Origin: Rhizobium jaguaris
Lineage (GTDB): Bacteria; Pseudomonadota; Alphaproteobacteria; Rhizobiales; Rhizobiaceae
NCBI RefSeq assembly: GCF_003627755.1
Contig: NZ_CP032694.1
Span: 2,409,501-2,473,500, forward strand
Length of the DNA stretch: 64,000 nt
Direction: 5' to 3'
Shown here: positions 36,202 through 45,562 of the stretch, one piece after another
How positions within the stretch are numbered: the stretch's first letter is position 1
How the letters are laid out: each line of letters begins with the position of its first letter
Notes under the pieces: model-generated
What the model was told of the DNA's origin: nothing
Database searches by the model: none
The model's input: the letters and a program-made list of their open reading frames with translations, nothing else
Program-made: the position numbers and the translations under genes

Positions 36202-36486
36202 TCAGCCCTTGGCGGCGCGCAATTCGTCAATCTTGGCGCAGAGATTCTTGAGGACGAAGTATTCCTCCGTCGAAACTTTGCCTTCGTTGACTTCCTGCGT
36301 CCATTGTTCCAGCGGAATCTTGATGCCGAATTCCTTGTCGATGGCGAAGACAATGTCCAGGAAATCGAGGCTGTCGATGCCGAGGTCGTCGATCGTGTGG
36401 CTCTCTGGGGTGATCGTTTCACGGTCGATTTCGCTTGTCTCAGCGATGATGTCGGCAACTTTGTCGAATGTAGCAGTCACGCCCAT
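36202..36486 (-). CDS. acpXL: Acyl carrier protein AcpXL
   Basis: A 94-residue specialised acyl carrier protein. The phosphopantetheine Ser lies in [13 protein letters not shown]. It is acidic and slightly longer than housekeeping AcpP. In rhizobia AcpXL carries 27-hydroxyoctacosanoate for lipid A. It is the first gene of the acpXL-fabZ-fabF2-fabF1-adh2-lpxXL block, and the 236 bases upstream must hold the promoter. AGAGG lies close to ATG 36486. Confidence 0.96.
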
Positions 36487-36722
36487 ACCTCTTGAAATGA
36501 TAATTCAACCCTCCTCATAGGGAAATCCATTCCAAAAGCCAATGGTTTCCACCCGAGACCCCAGTAATTTGGCGAAGCACTGTTGCCTAAACAGCAAAGA
36601 TACTTCCGGTGCATAATCGCCGGAATAACGGCCGACATGCGAGCAAGATGCGGCAGTATTACGGCTTAGCGGTTGTGCAGGACAAATTCCGGACCAATCG
36701 CGGAGCGGTGAGCAAACGACGA

Positions 36723-37151
36723 TCATTGGCTGATGACGATGCGGGTATTCCTCAAGCCCGCCTCCGACGCCATCGAGAAAAACGTCGCGGCGTTTCGCGG
36801 TTCGAGACGGACGCAGCCATGAGAAGCAGGCCGGCCGAGATGCCTCAGCTCATAGGTGCCGTGCACTGCATAGCCGCCGTCGAAGAACACTGCGTAAGGC
36901 ATCGGCGCATTGTCGTATTTCTTCGAGCGATGATCGCGTGACAACCATTTCGCCGTATAGGAGCCCGTCGGGGTCCGATAGCCCCTGCGCGCCGTCGACA
37001 CCTTCCAGCGATACTTTAAAACGCCATCCTCGGAAACGGTCATCGTCTGTGATCGAAGATCAATATTGGCAAGAACAGTTCCAGCCTGCGCTGAAGAGAC
37101 ATGAAACTGCAAGCATAGACATGCGGCAGCGGCTGCCAGTATTCGTTTCAT
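36723..37151 (-). CDS. L,D-transpeptidase (YkuD) family protein
   Basis: A 142-residue periplasmic enzyme. It has a signal peptide (ILAAAAACLCLQFHVSSAQA) and a YkuD domain ending in the catalytic motif SHGCVRL with upstream YAVHGTYE. It forms L,D cross-links or attaches proteins to peptidoglycan. The start at ATG 37151 has GGGGACGAG upstream and excludes five codons of the longer frame. It lies between the acpXL and cob blocks on the same strand as both. Confidence 0.9.
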   Translation of the reverse strand: MKRILAAAAACLCLQFHVSSAQAGTVLANIDLRSQTMTVSEDGVLKYRWKVSTARRGYRTPTGSYTAKWLSRDHRSKKYDNAPMPYAVFFDGGYAVHGTYELRHLGRPASHGCVRLEPRNAATFFSMASEAGLRNTRIVISQ

Positions 37152-37273
37152 CTCGTCCCCTTCCATCGTTTGCTTCTTTTCGAAACAATTCCGATGAAAG
37201 GAAAAACTACCAGCTCTCTGATTATACTAAATTAATACAGATAGTGAGCAATTCGTTAAGACGGGCCAGCCCC

Positions 37274-38254
37274 TCACAGCAGTAATAGGAAGACGATGAA
37301 GGCTACGAGCGTCAGCATCGTGCATGCCGAATGGAAGATCGAGATGCCGGCCTCGACATCGCTGACGGTGGCGGTGTCGCGGCCGGAACCGTTGATCATC
37401 GGTTCGCGCACGACCTCACCACCGTAGACGCGCGGCCCGGCAAGCTGGATATCCAAGGCGCCCGCCATCGCCGCCTCCGGTCGGCCCGAATTTGGTGAAC
37501 GGTGCAGCCCACCGTCACGGACCGCAACGCGGATCGTATTGCCGAGTGCCGAAATCCCCTTCTTGGCAAGTGCCCCGGCGGCAATCAACAGGATCGACAG
37601 CCGCGCGGCCGGCCAGTTGGCAACGTCGTCCAGCCGGGCAGCCGCCCAGCCGAAATCGATATAGGTCTCGGATTTATGACCGATCATCGAATCGGCTGTA
37701 TTCAGCATCTTGTAGACGAACAGGCCCGGCAGCCCGAAAACGGCGTACCAGAGCGCTGGCGCCACGACGCCGTCGGAAAAATTCTCGGCAAGGCTCTCGA
37801 TCGCAGCACGGCAAACGCCGGGTTCATCCAGCGTTTCAGGATCACGGCCGACAATGCGCGATACGGCACGGCGTCCACCCTCCAATCCCTCGCTGCGTAA
37901 CGCCTTCGATACCTCGCCGACATGATCGGCCAAGCTCTTCTGCGCCAAAAAGATCGCGACCAGCCCAGCCTCGACCAGGATGCCGACCCAACCGAAAAAG
38001 GCGAGCAACCCATGAACAGCCCAGCCGGCGATAACCGCCCCGAAAAGCAGCGCGACGATCGACATCACGCCGTTGCGACGGCGCGTCAGGCCCGGCAGAT
38101 CTTTGGTGTTGAAATGTTGGTCGAAGAAGGAAATCGCCCTGCCGAACAGTACGACGGGATGCGGCACCCGCTGCCACAGCCAATCGGGATCGCCGATGAG
38201 GCGGTCCAATAGCAATGCCAGAATGAGGATGAGCAAATGTAAATCGGTCATCAT
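37274..38254 (-). CDS. cobD: Adenosylcobinamide-phosphate synthase (CobD/CbiB)
   Basis: A 326-residue membrane enzyme with several helices and the family start LLDRLIGDPDWLWQRVPHPVVLFG. It attaches (R)-1-amino-2-propanol phosphate, or the free amine, to adenosylcobyric acid. The motif AENFSDGVVAPALWYAVFGLPG is characteristic. The ATG at 38254 overlaps the cobC stop (ATGA). It is the last gene of cobA-B-C-D. Confidence 0.94.
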   Translation of the reverse strand: MMTDLHLLILILALLLDRLIGDPDWLWQRVPHPVVLFGRAISFFDQHFNTKDLPGLTRRRNGVMSIVALLFGAVIAGWAVHGLLAFFGWVGILVEAGLVAIFLAQKSLADHVGEVSKALRSEGLEGGRRAVSRIVGRDPETLDEPGVCRAAIESLAENFSDGVVAPALWYAVFGLPGLFVYKMLNTADSMIGHKSETYIDFGWAAARLDDVANWPAARLSILLIAAGALAKKGISALGNTIRVAVRDGGLHRSPNSGRPEAAMAGALDIQLAGPRVYGGEVVREPMINGSGRDTATVSDVEAGISIFHSACTMLTLVAFIVFLLLL

Positions 38255-39249
38255 ATCGAATAATCCTCGAGCACCCCGGCAAGCCTGTGATCGGCTTCCT
38301 CGTCCGGTGCAAGGCCAAAACGCAGCCAATTCGGCGCATAGTCGAACTTGCGGACGAGAATGTGATGGCGGCAGAGATGCGAATATATGTCGCTAGCACG
38401 GTCATCGGCAACAAGCGCGAACAGTCCCGTACCGCCGACCACCTCAAGCTTGGCTTGGCGAAGTACCGCATCCAGCGCCGACCTGCGGTCGAAAATGCGG
38501 TTGCGAATGCTGGTTGTATCGCCCGCCATCAAGGAGGCGGCCAATGAAAGTGCCGGCCCGGAAACTGCCCACGGGCCAAGCCAATCCTCGAAACGCTCCA
38601 AGATCGAGGCTTGCGCGATGACGAAGCCGAGGCGCAGACCGGCCAACCCGAAAAATTTGCCGAAGGAGCGGAAAATGATGAGGTTCGGCATGGAGGAGGC
38701 ATACGGCGCCACGCTGTTTTCCGGCTCCATATCCCCGAACGCTTCGTCGACCACCAGCATACCGCCGCGCTGTCGCAGCCGGTCATGCAATTCCCGCAGC
38801 TGCTCGATAGGCAGCGCTCGGCCATCCGGATTATTGGGATTGACGGCGACGACCAGCTTCTGTTCGGAATCGAGATCACCGATTCCCGCAATCTTGCGGA
38901 CGGGCAGACCCGCCAGTGCGAAGGCGCGGGCATATTCCCCATAGGTCGGCGACAGGATGGCCACGCCGCTTGCTGATCCAAGCCGCGGCAGAAGCTGAAT
39001 CACCGATTGCGTGCCCGGAACAGGCAGCGGCAGGATATCGCCGCTGCGATAATGGGCCCTGGCGGCCTCCCTCGCCCGTTCCACCAGATGCTGATCCGGC
39101 AGCCGATGCCAGGCCGAAATGGAGATGTCCGGCAAGACAATGGGATTGGGGTTGATGCCGGTCGACAGATCGAGCCAGTCCTCCGATCGCCCGCCGTAAA
39201 GGCTAGCCGCCGCCGTGATGCCGCCGCCATGCACGATCCTGTTCGTCAT
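38251..39249 (-). CDS. cobC: Threonine-phosphate decarboxylase-like CobC
   Basis: A 332-residue class I PLP aminotransferase-fold protein. The PLP lysine is expected around IIFRSFGKFFGLAGLRLG, and VAVNPNNPDGR is the usual cofactor-site motif. It supplies the aminopropanol phosphate arm used by CobD. In the Pseudomonas denitrificans naming CobC works with CobD. ATGA overlaps are present with cobB upstream and cobD downstream. Confidence 0.92.
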   Translation of the reverse strand: MTNRIVHGGGITAAASLYGGRSEDWLDLSTGINPNPIVLPDISISAWHRLPDQHLVERAREAARAHYRSGDILPLPVPGTQSVIQLLPRLGSASGVAILSPTYGEYARAFALAGLPVRKIAGIGDLDSEQKLVVAVNPNNPDGRALPIEQLRELHDRLRQRGGMLVVDEAFGDMEPENSVAPYASSMPNLIIFRSFGKFFGLAGLRLGFVIAQASILERFEDWLGPWAVSGPALSLAASLMAGDTTSIRNRIFDRRSALDAVLRQAKLEVVGGTGLFALVADDRASDIYSHLCRHHILVRKFDYAPNWLRFGLAPDEEADHRLAGVLEDYSI

Positions 39250-40553
39250 GCGGCGTCACCGGCAAGGTCGATCAGGTGCATGTAGGAACCGGCGACATTG
39301 CCGCGCTGCAGTCCGGCCATACCGAGGTCGTCCCCCAACGCGTCTTTAGCCGTAAACAGCCGATCCGCCGCGCCTTCGGAGACAATGGTCGAGTAGTGAA
39401 ATTCATGCGCCGTCATCGGCCGCTCGAAGAAGGAACCGGCAAGCGGCACCACGCGCCGGTAGCCGAGATGGCGCTGCCGCTTCTCATAGCTGGTGACGAC
39501 CGGCAGCAGGCCAAGCATTTCATGACGCATGCCGGTGGCATCCACCAAACCCTCGCCAAGCACCATATAGCCACCGCATTCGCCATAGATTCGCACACCT
39601 CGCGTGGCGGCTGCTTTCATTGCCGCCTGAAAACGGGATGCGGTCGCAAGCTTGCCCGCATGCAATTCCGGGTAACCCCCGGGCAGATAGATGGCGTCGG
39701 CATCATCAGCCGGAGCCTCATCGGCAAGCGGCGAGAAAAACGAAATCTCCGCGCCGCGCCGGCGCCAGCCGAGCAGCATATGCTCGTAGCAGAAGGCGAA
39801 AGCGATATCACGGGCCACGGCAATGCGCTGTCCGAACGGCATCAGCCGGGCAATGTTGGCGGCCGATGGCCGGACGATATTCTGGTGTGCGGCGCGTAAT
39901 AGCAGTCCGAAATCACATGCCTTGGACAACGTCTCCGCCGCTTGTTCGATGAACTGCTCCAGCGCGGCGTGTTCCCCGGCCTGCACCAGCCCGAGATGCC
40001 GCTCCGGCAGTGTGAGTCCCTTGTCGGCGCGAATGACGGCGGCCACGGGAATACGCACCGCCTCAAGTGCCCGGCGCAGCATCGCCTCGTGCCGGTCGCT
40101 GCCAACGCGGTTGAGAACGACACCGGCAATGCGGACATCGGCGCGAAAATTGGCAAAGCCGCTGACGAGCGCGGCAATCGACTGCGACATCCGCGAGGCA
40201 TCGACCACGAACACGACGGAAAGGCCAAGGAAGGCGGCGAGATCAGCCGGTGTGCCGGAACCGTCCGCTGCGCCGTCGAACAATCCCATCATGGCTTCGA
40301 TGACCAGCATCCGCCCGCCGGCACGATGCAGTGCCGAATTGGCGGAGATTAATTCGGAGCGCATGGCCCAGGGATCGAAATTAAGGCAGGACGAACCGCT
40401 GGCAGCGGCGAGGAAGGCGGGGTCGATATAGTCAGGACCGGCCTTGCCCGGCGCCACCGCGATTCCTCTTTTCCGCAACGCCCGCAAGAGGCCGAGCGTG
40501 ACCGTGGTCTTGCCCGAGCCCGAGGCCGGCGCGGCGATCAGCAGGCCGCTCAT
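39246..40553 (-). CDS. cobB: Cobyrinic acid a,c-diamide synthase (hydrogenobyrinic acid)
   Basis: A 435-residue glutamine-dependent amidotransferase. The N-terminal dethiobiotin-synthetase-like ATP site is MSGLLIAAPASGSGKTTVT, and the C-terminal class I glutaminase-like triad-type domain has the nucleophile region IYGECGGYMVLGEGL. It amidates the a and c side chains before cobalt insertion in the aerobic pathway. It overlaps cobA (upstream) and cobC (downstream) by ATGA. Confidence 0.94.
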   Translation of the reverse strand: MSGLLIAAPASGSGKTTVTLGLLRALRKRGIAVAPGKAGPDYIDPAFLAAASGSSCLNFDPWAMRSELISANSALHRAGGRMLVIEAMMGLFDGAADGSGTPADLAAFLGLSVVFVVDASRMSQSIAALVSGFANFRADVRIAGVVLNRVGSDRHEAMLRRALEAVRIPVAAVIRADKGLTLPERHLGLVQAGEHAALEQFIEQAAETLSKACDFGLLLRAAHQNIVRPSAANIARLMPFGQRIAVARDIAFAFCYEHMLLGWRRRGAEISFFSPLADEAPADDADAIYLPGGYPELHAGKLATASRFQAAMKAAATRGVRIYGECGGYMVLGEGLVDATGMRHEMLGLLPVVTSYEKRQRHLGYRRVVPLAGSFFERPMTAHEFHYSTIVSEGAADRLFTAKDALGDDLGMAGLQRGNVAGSYMHLIDLAGDAA

Positions 40554-41398
40554 GCCGACACCTTATGAGCCGCACCCGCCCGCACCTCCGTCTCCGGCAG
40601 GAGCTTGCGGCCGGATAGAGCTCCCAGCCAATCGAGGGAAGGCCGCAACCTTACGACATCGCCGACCACCACGATCGCTGGTGGTTCAAGGCCGGACGCG
40701 GTAACATCGGTCTCAGCCTGTCCGAGCGTCGTCTCCAGCACCTGCTGCGCCGGCGTGGCGGCATTGCAGACGAAAGCGACCGGTTCGTCGGCCGAACGGC
40801 CGGCGGCGATGAGGTTGGCGCTGATCTGAGCAATATGCTTCATCGCCATATACATGACGATGACGGGCGAACCCTTGCCGATCGCCTCCCAATTGATCGC
40901 ATCCGGAATAACGCCGGAGGAATCATGGCCCGTCAGGAATGTCACGGCATGATTGACGTCGCGGTGAGTGACGGGAATGCCGGCATAGGCGAGACCGCCG
41001 ATACCGGCGGTAATTCCCGGCACGATGCGGAAGGGAATGCCGTGTTCGACCAGCATCATCGCCTCTTCGCCGCCACGCCCAAAGACAAAGGGGTCGCCGC
41101 CCTTCAGCCGCAGCACACGCTTGCCCGCGCGCGCCAGCTCGACAAGACGCAGCGAAATGTCCCGCTGCCTGGCCGACGGCTTACCGCCGCGCTTGCCCGC
41201 ATATTCCAGCATCGCACCGGGATGGGCGAGTTTCAGGCAATCCTCGTTGACGAGCGCGTCGTGCACGATGATATCCGCCTCCGCCAGTCCTTTTGCCGCG
41301 AGCAAGGTCAACAGCCCGGGATCCCCCGGCCCGGCGCCGACAAGCCAGACGGAGCCCGGCTCCAGCGCCGGCAGATTGGAAAATGCGGTATCGTTCAT
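40550..41398 (-). CDS. cobA: Uroporphyrinogen-III C-methyltransferase
   Basis: A 282-residue SAM-dependent methyltransferase. The hallmark segments are VWLVGAGPGDPGLLTL, LRLKGGDPFVFGRGGEE and PGITAGIGGLAYAGIPVTHR. It makes precorrin-2, the entry to cobalamin and siroheme. The start is ATG 41398 after GGTGGG; the upstream 12 codons of the longer frame are dropped. There is no CysG-type oxidase domain, so it is the stand-alone CobA form. First gene of cobA-B-C-D. Confidence 0.94.
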   Translation of the reverse strand: MNDTAFSNLPALEPGSVWLVGAGPGDPGLLTLLAAKGLAEADIIVHDALVNEDCLKLAHPGAMLEYAGKRGGKPSARQRDISLRLVELARAGKRVLRLKGGDPFVFGRGGEEAMMLVEHGIPFRIVPGITAGIGGLAYAGIPVTHRDVNHAVTFLTGHDSSGVIPDAINWEAIGKGSPVIVMYMAMKHIAQISANLIAAGRSADEPVAFVCNAATPAQQVLETTLGQAETDVTASGLEPPAIVVVGDVVRLRPSLDWLGALSGRKLLPETEVRAGAAHKVSA

Positions 41399-41704
41399 CC
41401 CACCTGTCCTATGCCCGGATGGGCAAAATTGCAATCTTGAGAATGGGATAAGGCGGCTTCGGCTCGACTCCCATTTCCATCCGCGGATGATAGGACAGAC
41501 AGGGTCTCAGCAGCAGCGGCGCTGCGCTATTCGCTTTCCCCAAGACGACGAAGACGGCGGAAGGAAGGGCCAACACATCGCGTGAAGTCTTTGATTCGAA
41601 TTGTCAGAAGGCCGATGCAACAAATTGATAATATTATAAATAAACAATATTGCGAACAAATGTCGTTCAGAGAGGGCAGCACAACCACCCTCTCCGAACG
41701 GATC
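41399..41704. other. Intergenic region upstream of cobA
   Basis: About 300 bases without a gene. It must hold the cobA promoter. I looked for a B12-box or GCCACTG element on the minus strand and found none, so this operon does not appear to use a cobalamin riboswitch here. GAGAGGG...CCCTCTC (41672-41696) forms a hairpin next to the nucleoside hydrolase stop, without a T-run. Confidence 0.5.
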
Positions 41705-42664
41705 TCAGTGGTTTACCTTGCCGAGAATCACATCGCGGATCAGGTCGATAACCGCTTGCGAGCGAATGCCGGTGCAGACGATCTGGCTCGGCAGATTGTC
41801 CCATTCATTCGGCGGGAAGTGCTTGCCGTTCTGCTTGACGATCGTCTGGCCGTCGGCAATGCCGCCGCAAACGACGCGGACCGAACCCTCGATCGTATCG
41901 AACAGCTCCGGCGCCACGACATAGACGCAGGCGCAGCTGTCATGCACCATCATGCCGTCGTCCACCGCATGACTGTAGAAATCGATATAGGATTGCGACA
42001 GGTCCGACAGCAGCTGCACGGACGGACCGCCGGCTTTCGCCATGTCGGCAAGGTAACTGCGGCTCATCGTCGTGACCGCGGTGACGTCGAGACCGACGAC
42101 CACAACTTTCCAGGCTGCGGTCATCACGACATCGGCGGCTTCCGGATCGCCGTGGATATTGGCTTCCGCCACCGGTGTGACATTGCCCGGCACATAGAAA
42201 TTGCCGCCCATGATGACGACGTCTTTCACTAGCTTGGCGATCTCGGGATCATGCTTCAGGGCCAGCGCCAGGTTGGTCATACGACCGACGGCTACAAGCG
42301 TCACCTCGCCCGGATTGGCGCGGACAGCATCGATGATGAACTGATGGGCCGGACGCGGGTCGGTCGGCAGATCGATCGTTGCCGGTACTTCGATATCGCC
42401 GAGACCATTGTGACCATGTACAAAGGTAGGCCATGCCCGCTCCTTCCGTGACGGGTCGAACGTGACGCTGGCCCCGCGAGCGACAGGGCACCGAATGTTC
42501 CATTCACGCTTCAGGAACAGCGCATTGCGCGTCGTCGTCTCGACGGAAGCATTACCGAACACGGTGGTGACACCGAGAAGATCGATTTCCGGATGACGGT
42601 GCAAGAAGAGCAGCGCCATGGCGTCGTCGACGCCAGGGTCCGTGTCGTAAATGACCTTGTGCAT
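41705..42664 (-). CDS. Inosine/uridine-preferring nucleoside hydrolase
   Basis: A 319-residue IunH-family hydrolase. The calcium-site motif DTDPGVDDAMALL is at the N-terminus, with VTTVFGNASVETTTRNAL and VVIMGGNFYVPGN following. It cleaves the N-glycosidic bond of ribonucleosides. It stands between cobE and cobA on the same strand with gaps of 214 and 306 bases, so it is probably a separate unit. The start is ATG 42664. Confidence 0.9.
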   Translation of the reverse strand: MHKVIYDTDPGVDDAMALLFLHRHPEIDLLGVTTVFGNASVETTTRNALFLKREWNIRCPVARGASVTFDPSRKERAWPTFVHGHNGLGDIEVPATIDLPTDPRPAHQFIIDAVRANPGEVTLVAVGRMTNLALALKHDPEIAKLVKDVVIMGGNFYVPGNVTPVAEANIHGDPEAADVVMTAAWKVVVVGLDVTAVTTMSRSYLADMAKAGGPSVQLLSDLSQSYIDFYSHAVDDGMMVHDSCACVYVVAPELFDTIEGSVRVVCGGIADGQTIVKQNGKHFPPNEWDNLPSQIVCTGIRSQAVIDLIRDVILGKVNH

Positions 42665-42878
42665 GATTTTTCCTTGTTACCCTTTTGATTAAGCTTGACC
42701 TTATCCAAAAACCGCGCCGCACTTTTTGGGGTCATGTTTGTGAGGTCGCCGGGACACGCGAGAACCGCGATCGGCGAAGCGGCCACCATAGTCACAGCCG
42801 CCATTTCTGCAATATCGGATGCAATCTCGCGTGAATTCGCCACAGATTGCGACAAAACGATGCCGGCGAACCAACAAT

Positions 42879-43286
42879 TCAGCCGATTTTCGCAATTGCC
42901 GCAGTGGAAAAGCGAGATTTGATTTTCGGTAGGACAAGTTCTGCACTGGGTCCGGCGTCAGCCAGCGCAGCGGCCTCAGCAACACCGTGGCAGCCAACGC
43001 GAGCAAAAACGAGCTCGGACGGATTCTTCAAACGCGGCGTCTCGCGCTCCAGCGTGGCAGCATCAAAAAAACGCAGCGGCAGTCCAAGATAAGCGGCCAC
43101 GTCCACGATCGCGGGCTCGTTGCTGCGCATATTGATGGAGGCGATCGCAAGGATCTGATCGGTCTCTATCCCGCTCTCCCGTAACGCCCGTTCGGCAAGC
43201 AGACGCACATCGTTCCAGTCCGTACCGCGCTCGCAGCCGAGGCCTAGAATATAGCGGCGGGCGATAGCTTCAGGATGTGTTGTCAT
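42879..43286 (-). CDS. cobE: Cobalamin biosynthesis protein CobE (CbiG C-terminal domain)
   Basis: A 135-residue protein of the CobE/CbiG-C fold. Typical segments are ILGLGCERGTDWNDVRLLAE, ILAIASINMRSNEPAIVDVA and FARVGCHGVAEAAAL. CobE is needed for cobalamin synthesis in the aerobic pathway, though its exact step is uncertain. ATG 43286 is preferred over the 19-codon-longer frame. It is divergent from the TSUP permease gene and separated from cobA by the nucleoside hydrolase gene. Confidence 0.85.
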   Translation of the reverse strand: MTTHPEAIARRYILGLGCERGTDWNDVRLLAERALRESGIETDQILAIASINMRSNEPAIVDVAAYLGLPLRFFDAATLERETPRLKNPSELVFARVGCHGVAEAAALADAGPSAELVLPKIKSRFSTAAIAKIG

Positions 43287-43399
43287 ATGGAAACCCCAGC
43301 GGCGGCAATTATAGTCAGGCACAAGGGCGCGGCACACATGCAATCACCTGACAAACACCATCTATTCAACGATCCCCCTGCCCGTCAATTTCACCGACT

Positions 43400-44263
43400 G
43401 TGTCCAAACTGCAATTGCGGCAGCGCCAATCGAGTGCAAGAAAGCCCGCGAAATCATCGCCTTCGAGTTCCCCCGCCTTGCAAGACATCACCCTACATCT
43501 ACTGCTTCTGCTTTTCGCCGCCGCCTTCTTCGCCGGTTTTGTCGATTCGATCGCCGGTGGCGGCGGACTGATCACCGTGCCTGCCATGCTGCTGGCCGGC
43601 ATTCCGCCATTGCAGACGCTCGGCACCAACAAGGTGCAATCGATCTGCGGCGCCGCCTCCGCGACGATCGCCTACGCCCGTCAAGGCCATGTGCGGCTTC
43701 GCACGCAATTGCCGATGGCCCTGATGGCGGTTATTGGCGGCATGCTGGGCGCGACGCTGGCGACGATCATGCCAGGCGATGTCCTGCGCATCGTCCTGCC
43801 ATTCCTATTGATCGCCATTGCGCTTTATTTCGGCTTCAAGCCCAATCTCGGCGATATCGAAAAACACGGCCGCATGAGTGCGCCCCTCTTCGGTTTCACC
43901 TTGGTACCGCTGATCGGCTTCTATGACGGCGCCTTCGGCCCCGGCACCGGCTCGTTCCTGATGCTCGCCTTCGTCACGCTGGCCGGTTTTGGTCTGCTGA
44001 AAGCGACCGCTCACACGAAGCTATTGAATTTCGGCTCGAACCTCGGTGGTTTAATCGTCTTCATCTTTTCCGGCGTCATCCTCTGGAAGGTCGGCCTCAC
44101 CATGGGGCTTGGGCAGTTCCTTGGTGCCCAGGCCGGTTCGCGACTCGCCATGCTCATTGGTGCAAAGCTGATCAAGCCGCTGCTGGTCATCGTCTGCATC
44201 GCCTTCGCCATCAAGCTGCTGGCCGACCCGACCAATCCCGTTCGCGTCTGGCTGGGGTTCTGA
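43400..44263 (+). CDS. TauE/SafE (TSUP) family permease
   Basis: A 287-residue membrane protein with about eight helices. The family signature FAGFVDSIAGGGGLITVPAML is near the N-terminus, and GFYDGAFGPGTGSFLMLAF begins the second repeat. TSUP proteins carry sulfite, sulfonates or related anions. The start is uncertain: GTG 43400 is the longest, while TTG 43478 would remove a Ser-rich stretch before the first helix; neither has a good ribosome binding site. It is divergent from cobE, but a role in the cob pathway is not shown. Confidence 0.83.
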   Translation: MSKLQLRQRQSSARKPAKSSPSSSPALQDITLHLLLLLFAAAFFAGFVDSIAGGGGLITVPAMLLAGIPPLQTLGTNKVQSICGAASATIAYARQGHVRLRTQLPMALMAVIGGMLGATLATIMPGDVLRIVLPFLLIAIALYFGFKPNLGDIEKHGRMSAPLFGFTLVPLIGFYDGAFGPGTGSFLMLAFVTLAGFGLLKATAHTKLLNFGSNLGGLIVFIFSGVILWKVGLTMGLGQFLGAQAGSRLAMLIGAKLIKPLLVIVCIAFAIKLLADPTNPVRVWLGF

Positions 44264-44364
44264 ACAGGCGGCTTTGATTACCTGCCACGTAATTGATAGT
44301 GCTGAAGGGCTCACCCATGATCGTCTTGCCTGAACGGTTCAGGCGATCCAAAGGAGTTGACCCG

Positions 44365-44730
44365 ATGACCGATGCGACAACCATTGCCGAACGCTATCTC
44401 GCCGTCTGGAACGAAACCGACGCCGAACGCCGCCGCGCCCTCATCACCGAGGCCTGGACGGAATCCGGCACCTATGTCGATCCACTGATGCGCGGCGAAG
44501 GCCATGAGCAGATCGATGCGCTGGTGGCCGCCGTGCACACCCGTCTCCCCGGCTTCCGCTTCAAGCTCGCCGGTCCGGCCGATCGCTATGGTGACAACCT
44601 CCGTTTCTCCTGGAGCCTTGGCACGGAAGGCGACGAGCCTCTGATCAAGGGCACGGACTTCGCCATCCTCGACGACGAGCGGCTGAAAGCGGTTCACGGC
44701 TTTCTCGACCAGGCCCCGGCGGCCCTATGA
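44365..44730 (+). CDS. SnoaL/NTF2-like protein
   Basis: A 121-residue NTF2-fold protein (AERYLAVWNETDAERRRALITEAW...YVDPLMRGEGHEQIDALV). AAAGGAG sits 7 bases before ATG 44365, so the upstream 24 codons are dropped. SnoaL-like proteins are small isomerase or ligand-binding domains; the function here is unknown. The stop overlaps the next gene by ATGA, so it is co-expressed with the XRE regulator and may share its ligand. Confidence 0.82.
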   Translation: MTDATTIAERYLAVWNETDAERRRALITEAWTESGTYVDPLMRGEGHEQIDALVAAVHTRLPGFRFKLAGPADRYGDNLRFSWSLGTEGDEPLIKGTDFAILDDERLKAVHGFLDQAPAAL

Positions 44731-45539
44731 TGATGCCCGCCCGCTCTCTTGGCGATTACCTGCGCGAATGGCGGCAGCGCCGCCATTTGAGCCAGCTCGA
44801 ATTCGCCCTCGAAGCTGATATATCGCAACGCCATCTCAGCTTCATCGAGAGCGGACGCGCACTTCCCAGCCGCGAGATGCTGATCCATCTTGCAGAGCGA
44901 CTGGGCGTGCCGCTGCGGGACCGCAATCCGATGCTGCTGGCCGCCGGCTTCGCACCGGTTTTCCCGGAACGCTCGCTGGAAGATCCGGCTTTGGCTCCCG
45001 CACGCCGTGCCGTCGACGTCATACTAAAGGGCCATGAACCCTTTCCCGCCCTTGCGATCGATAGGCATTGGACCTTGGTCGCCGCGAACGACGCGGTCGC
45101 GCCCCTGCTCTCCGGCGTCGCCGACATTACGCTACTCAAACCGCCGGTGAATGTCCTGCGGCTCAGCCTGCATCCGCACGGCCTTGCACCACGTATCTTC
45201 AATCTCTCCGAATGGCGCGCGCATCTGCTGGAGAGGCTGCGCCAGCAGATCGTTGCAACTGGCGACCCTGTGCTCTCCGATTTGCTGAAGGAACTCTCGG
45301 CCTATCCCGCACCGACAGGGCAAAGGCCAAGCTCGCCCGACCGCGATTATGCCGGTATCGCCGTGCCCTTAGAGCTCGTCACCGATGCTGGACGCCTCTC
45401 GTTCATTTCGACGACCACTATCTTCGGCACACCCGTCGATATCACCCTTGCGGAACTGGCGATCGAATCACTTTTTCCGGCGGATCAGGCGACAGCCAAG
45501 GTGTTGAAAGAGATGGCGGCAGTCGTACAGACGAGCTGA
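44727..45539 (+). CDS. XRE-family regulator with MmyB-like ligand domain
   Basis: A 270-residue protein. The N-terminal helix-turn-helix (LGDYLREWRQRRHLSQLEFALEADISQRHLSFIESG) covers about residues 8-60. The rest is the PAS-like MmyB ligand-binding domain (FPALAIDRHWTLVAANDAV; LRLSLHPHGLAPRIFNL), which in relatives binds fatty acids. It is translationally coupled to the SnoaL-like gene. It probably controls its own operon. Confidence 0.87.
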   Translation: MMMPARSLGDYLREWRQRRHLSQLEFALEADISQRHLSFIESGRALPSREMLIHLAERLGVPLRDRNPMLLAAGFAPVFPERSLEDPALAPARRAVDVILKGHEPFPALAIDRHWTLVAANDAVAPLLSGVADITLLKPPVNVLRLSLHPHGLAPRIFNLSEWRAHLLERLRQQIVATGDPVLSDLLKELSAYPAPTGQRPSSPDRDYAGIAVPLELVTDAGRLSFISTTTIFGTPVDITLAELAIESLFPADQATAKVLKEMAAVVQTS

Positions 45540-45562
45540 AACCGTTAGGCCAGGCGTAGCCG

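Noticed and set aside
36505..36726. 73-codon minus ORF upstream of acpXL
   Set aside because: It has no ribosome binding site, an unusual composition, and occupies the expected promoter region.
41399..41600. Cobalamin riboswitch upstream of cobA
   Set aside because: A GGTCTC stretch caught the eye, but no full B12 box or GCCACTG element is present in order.
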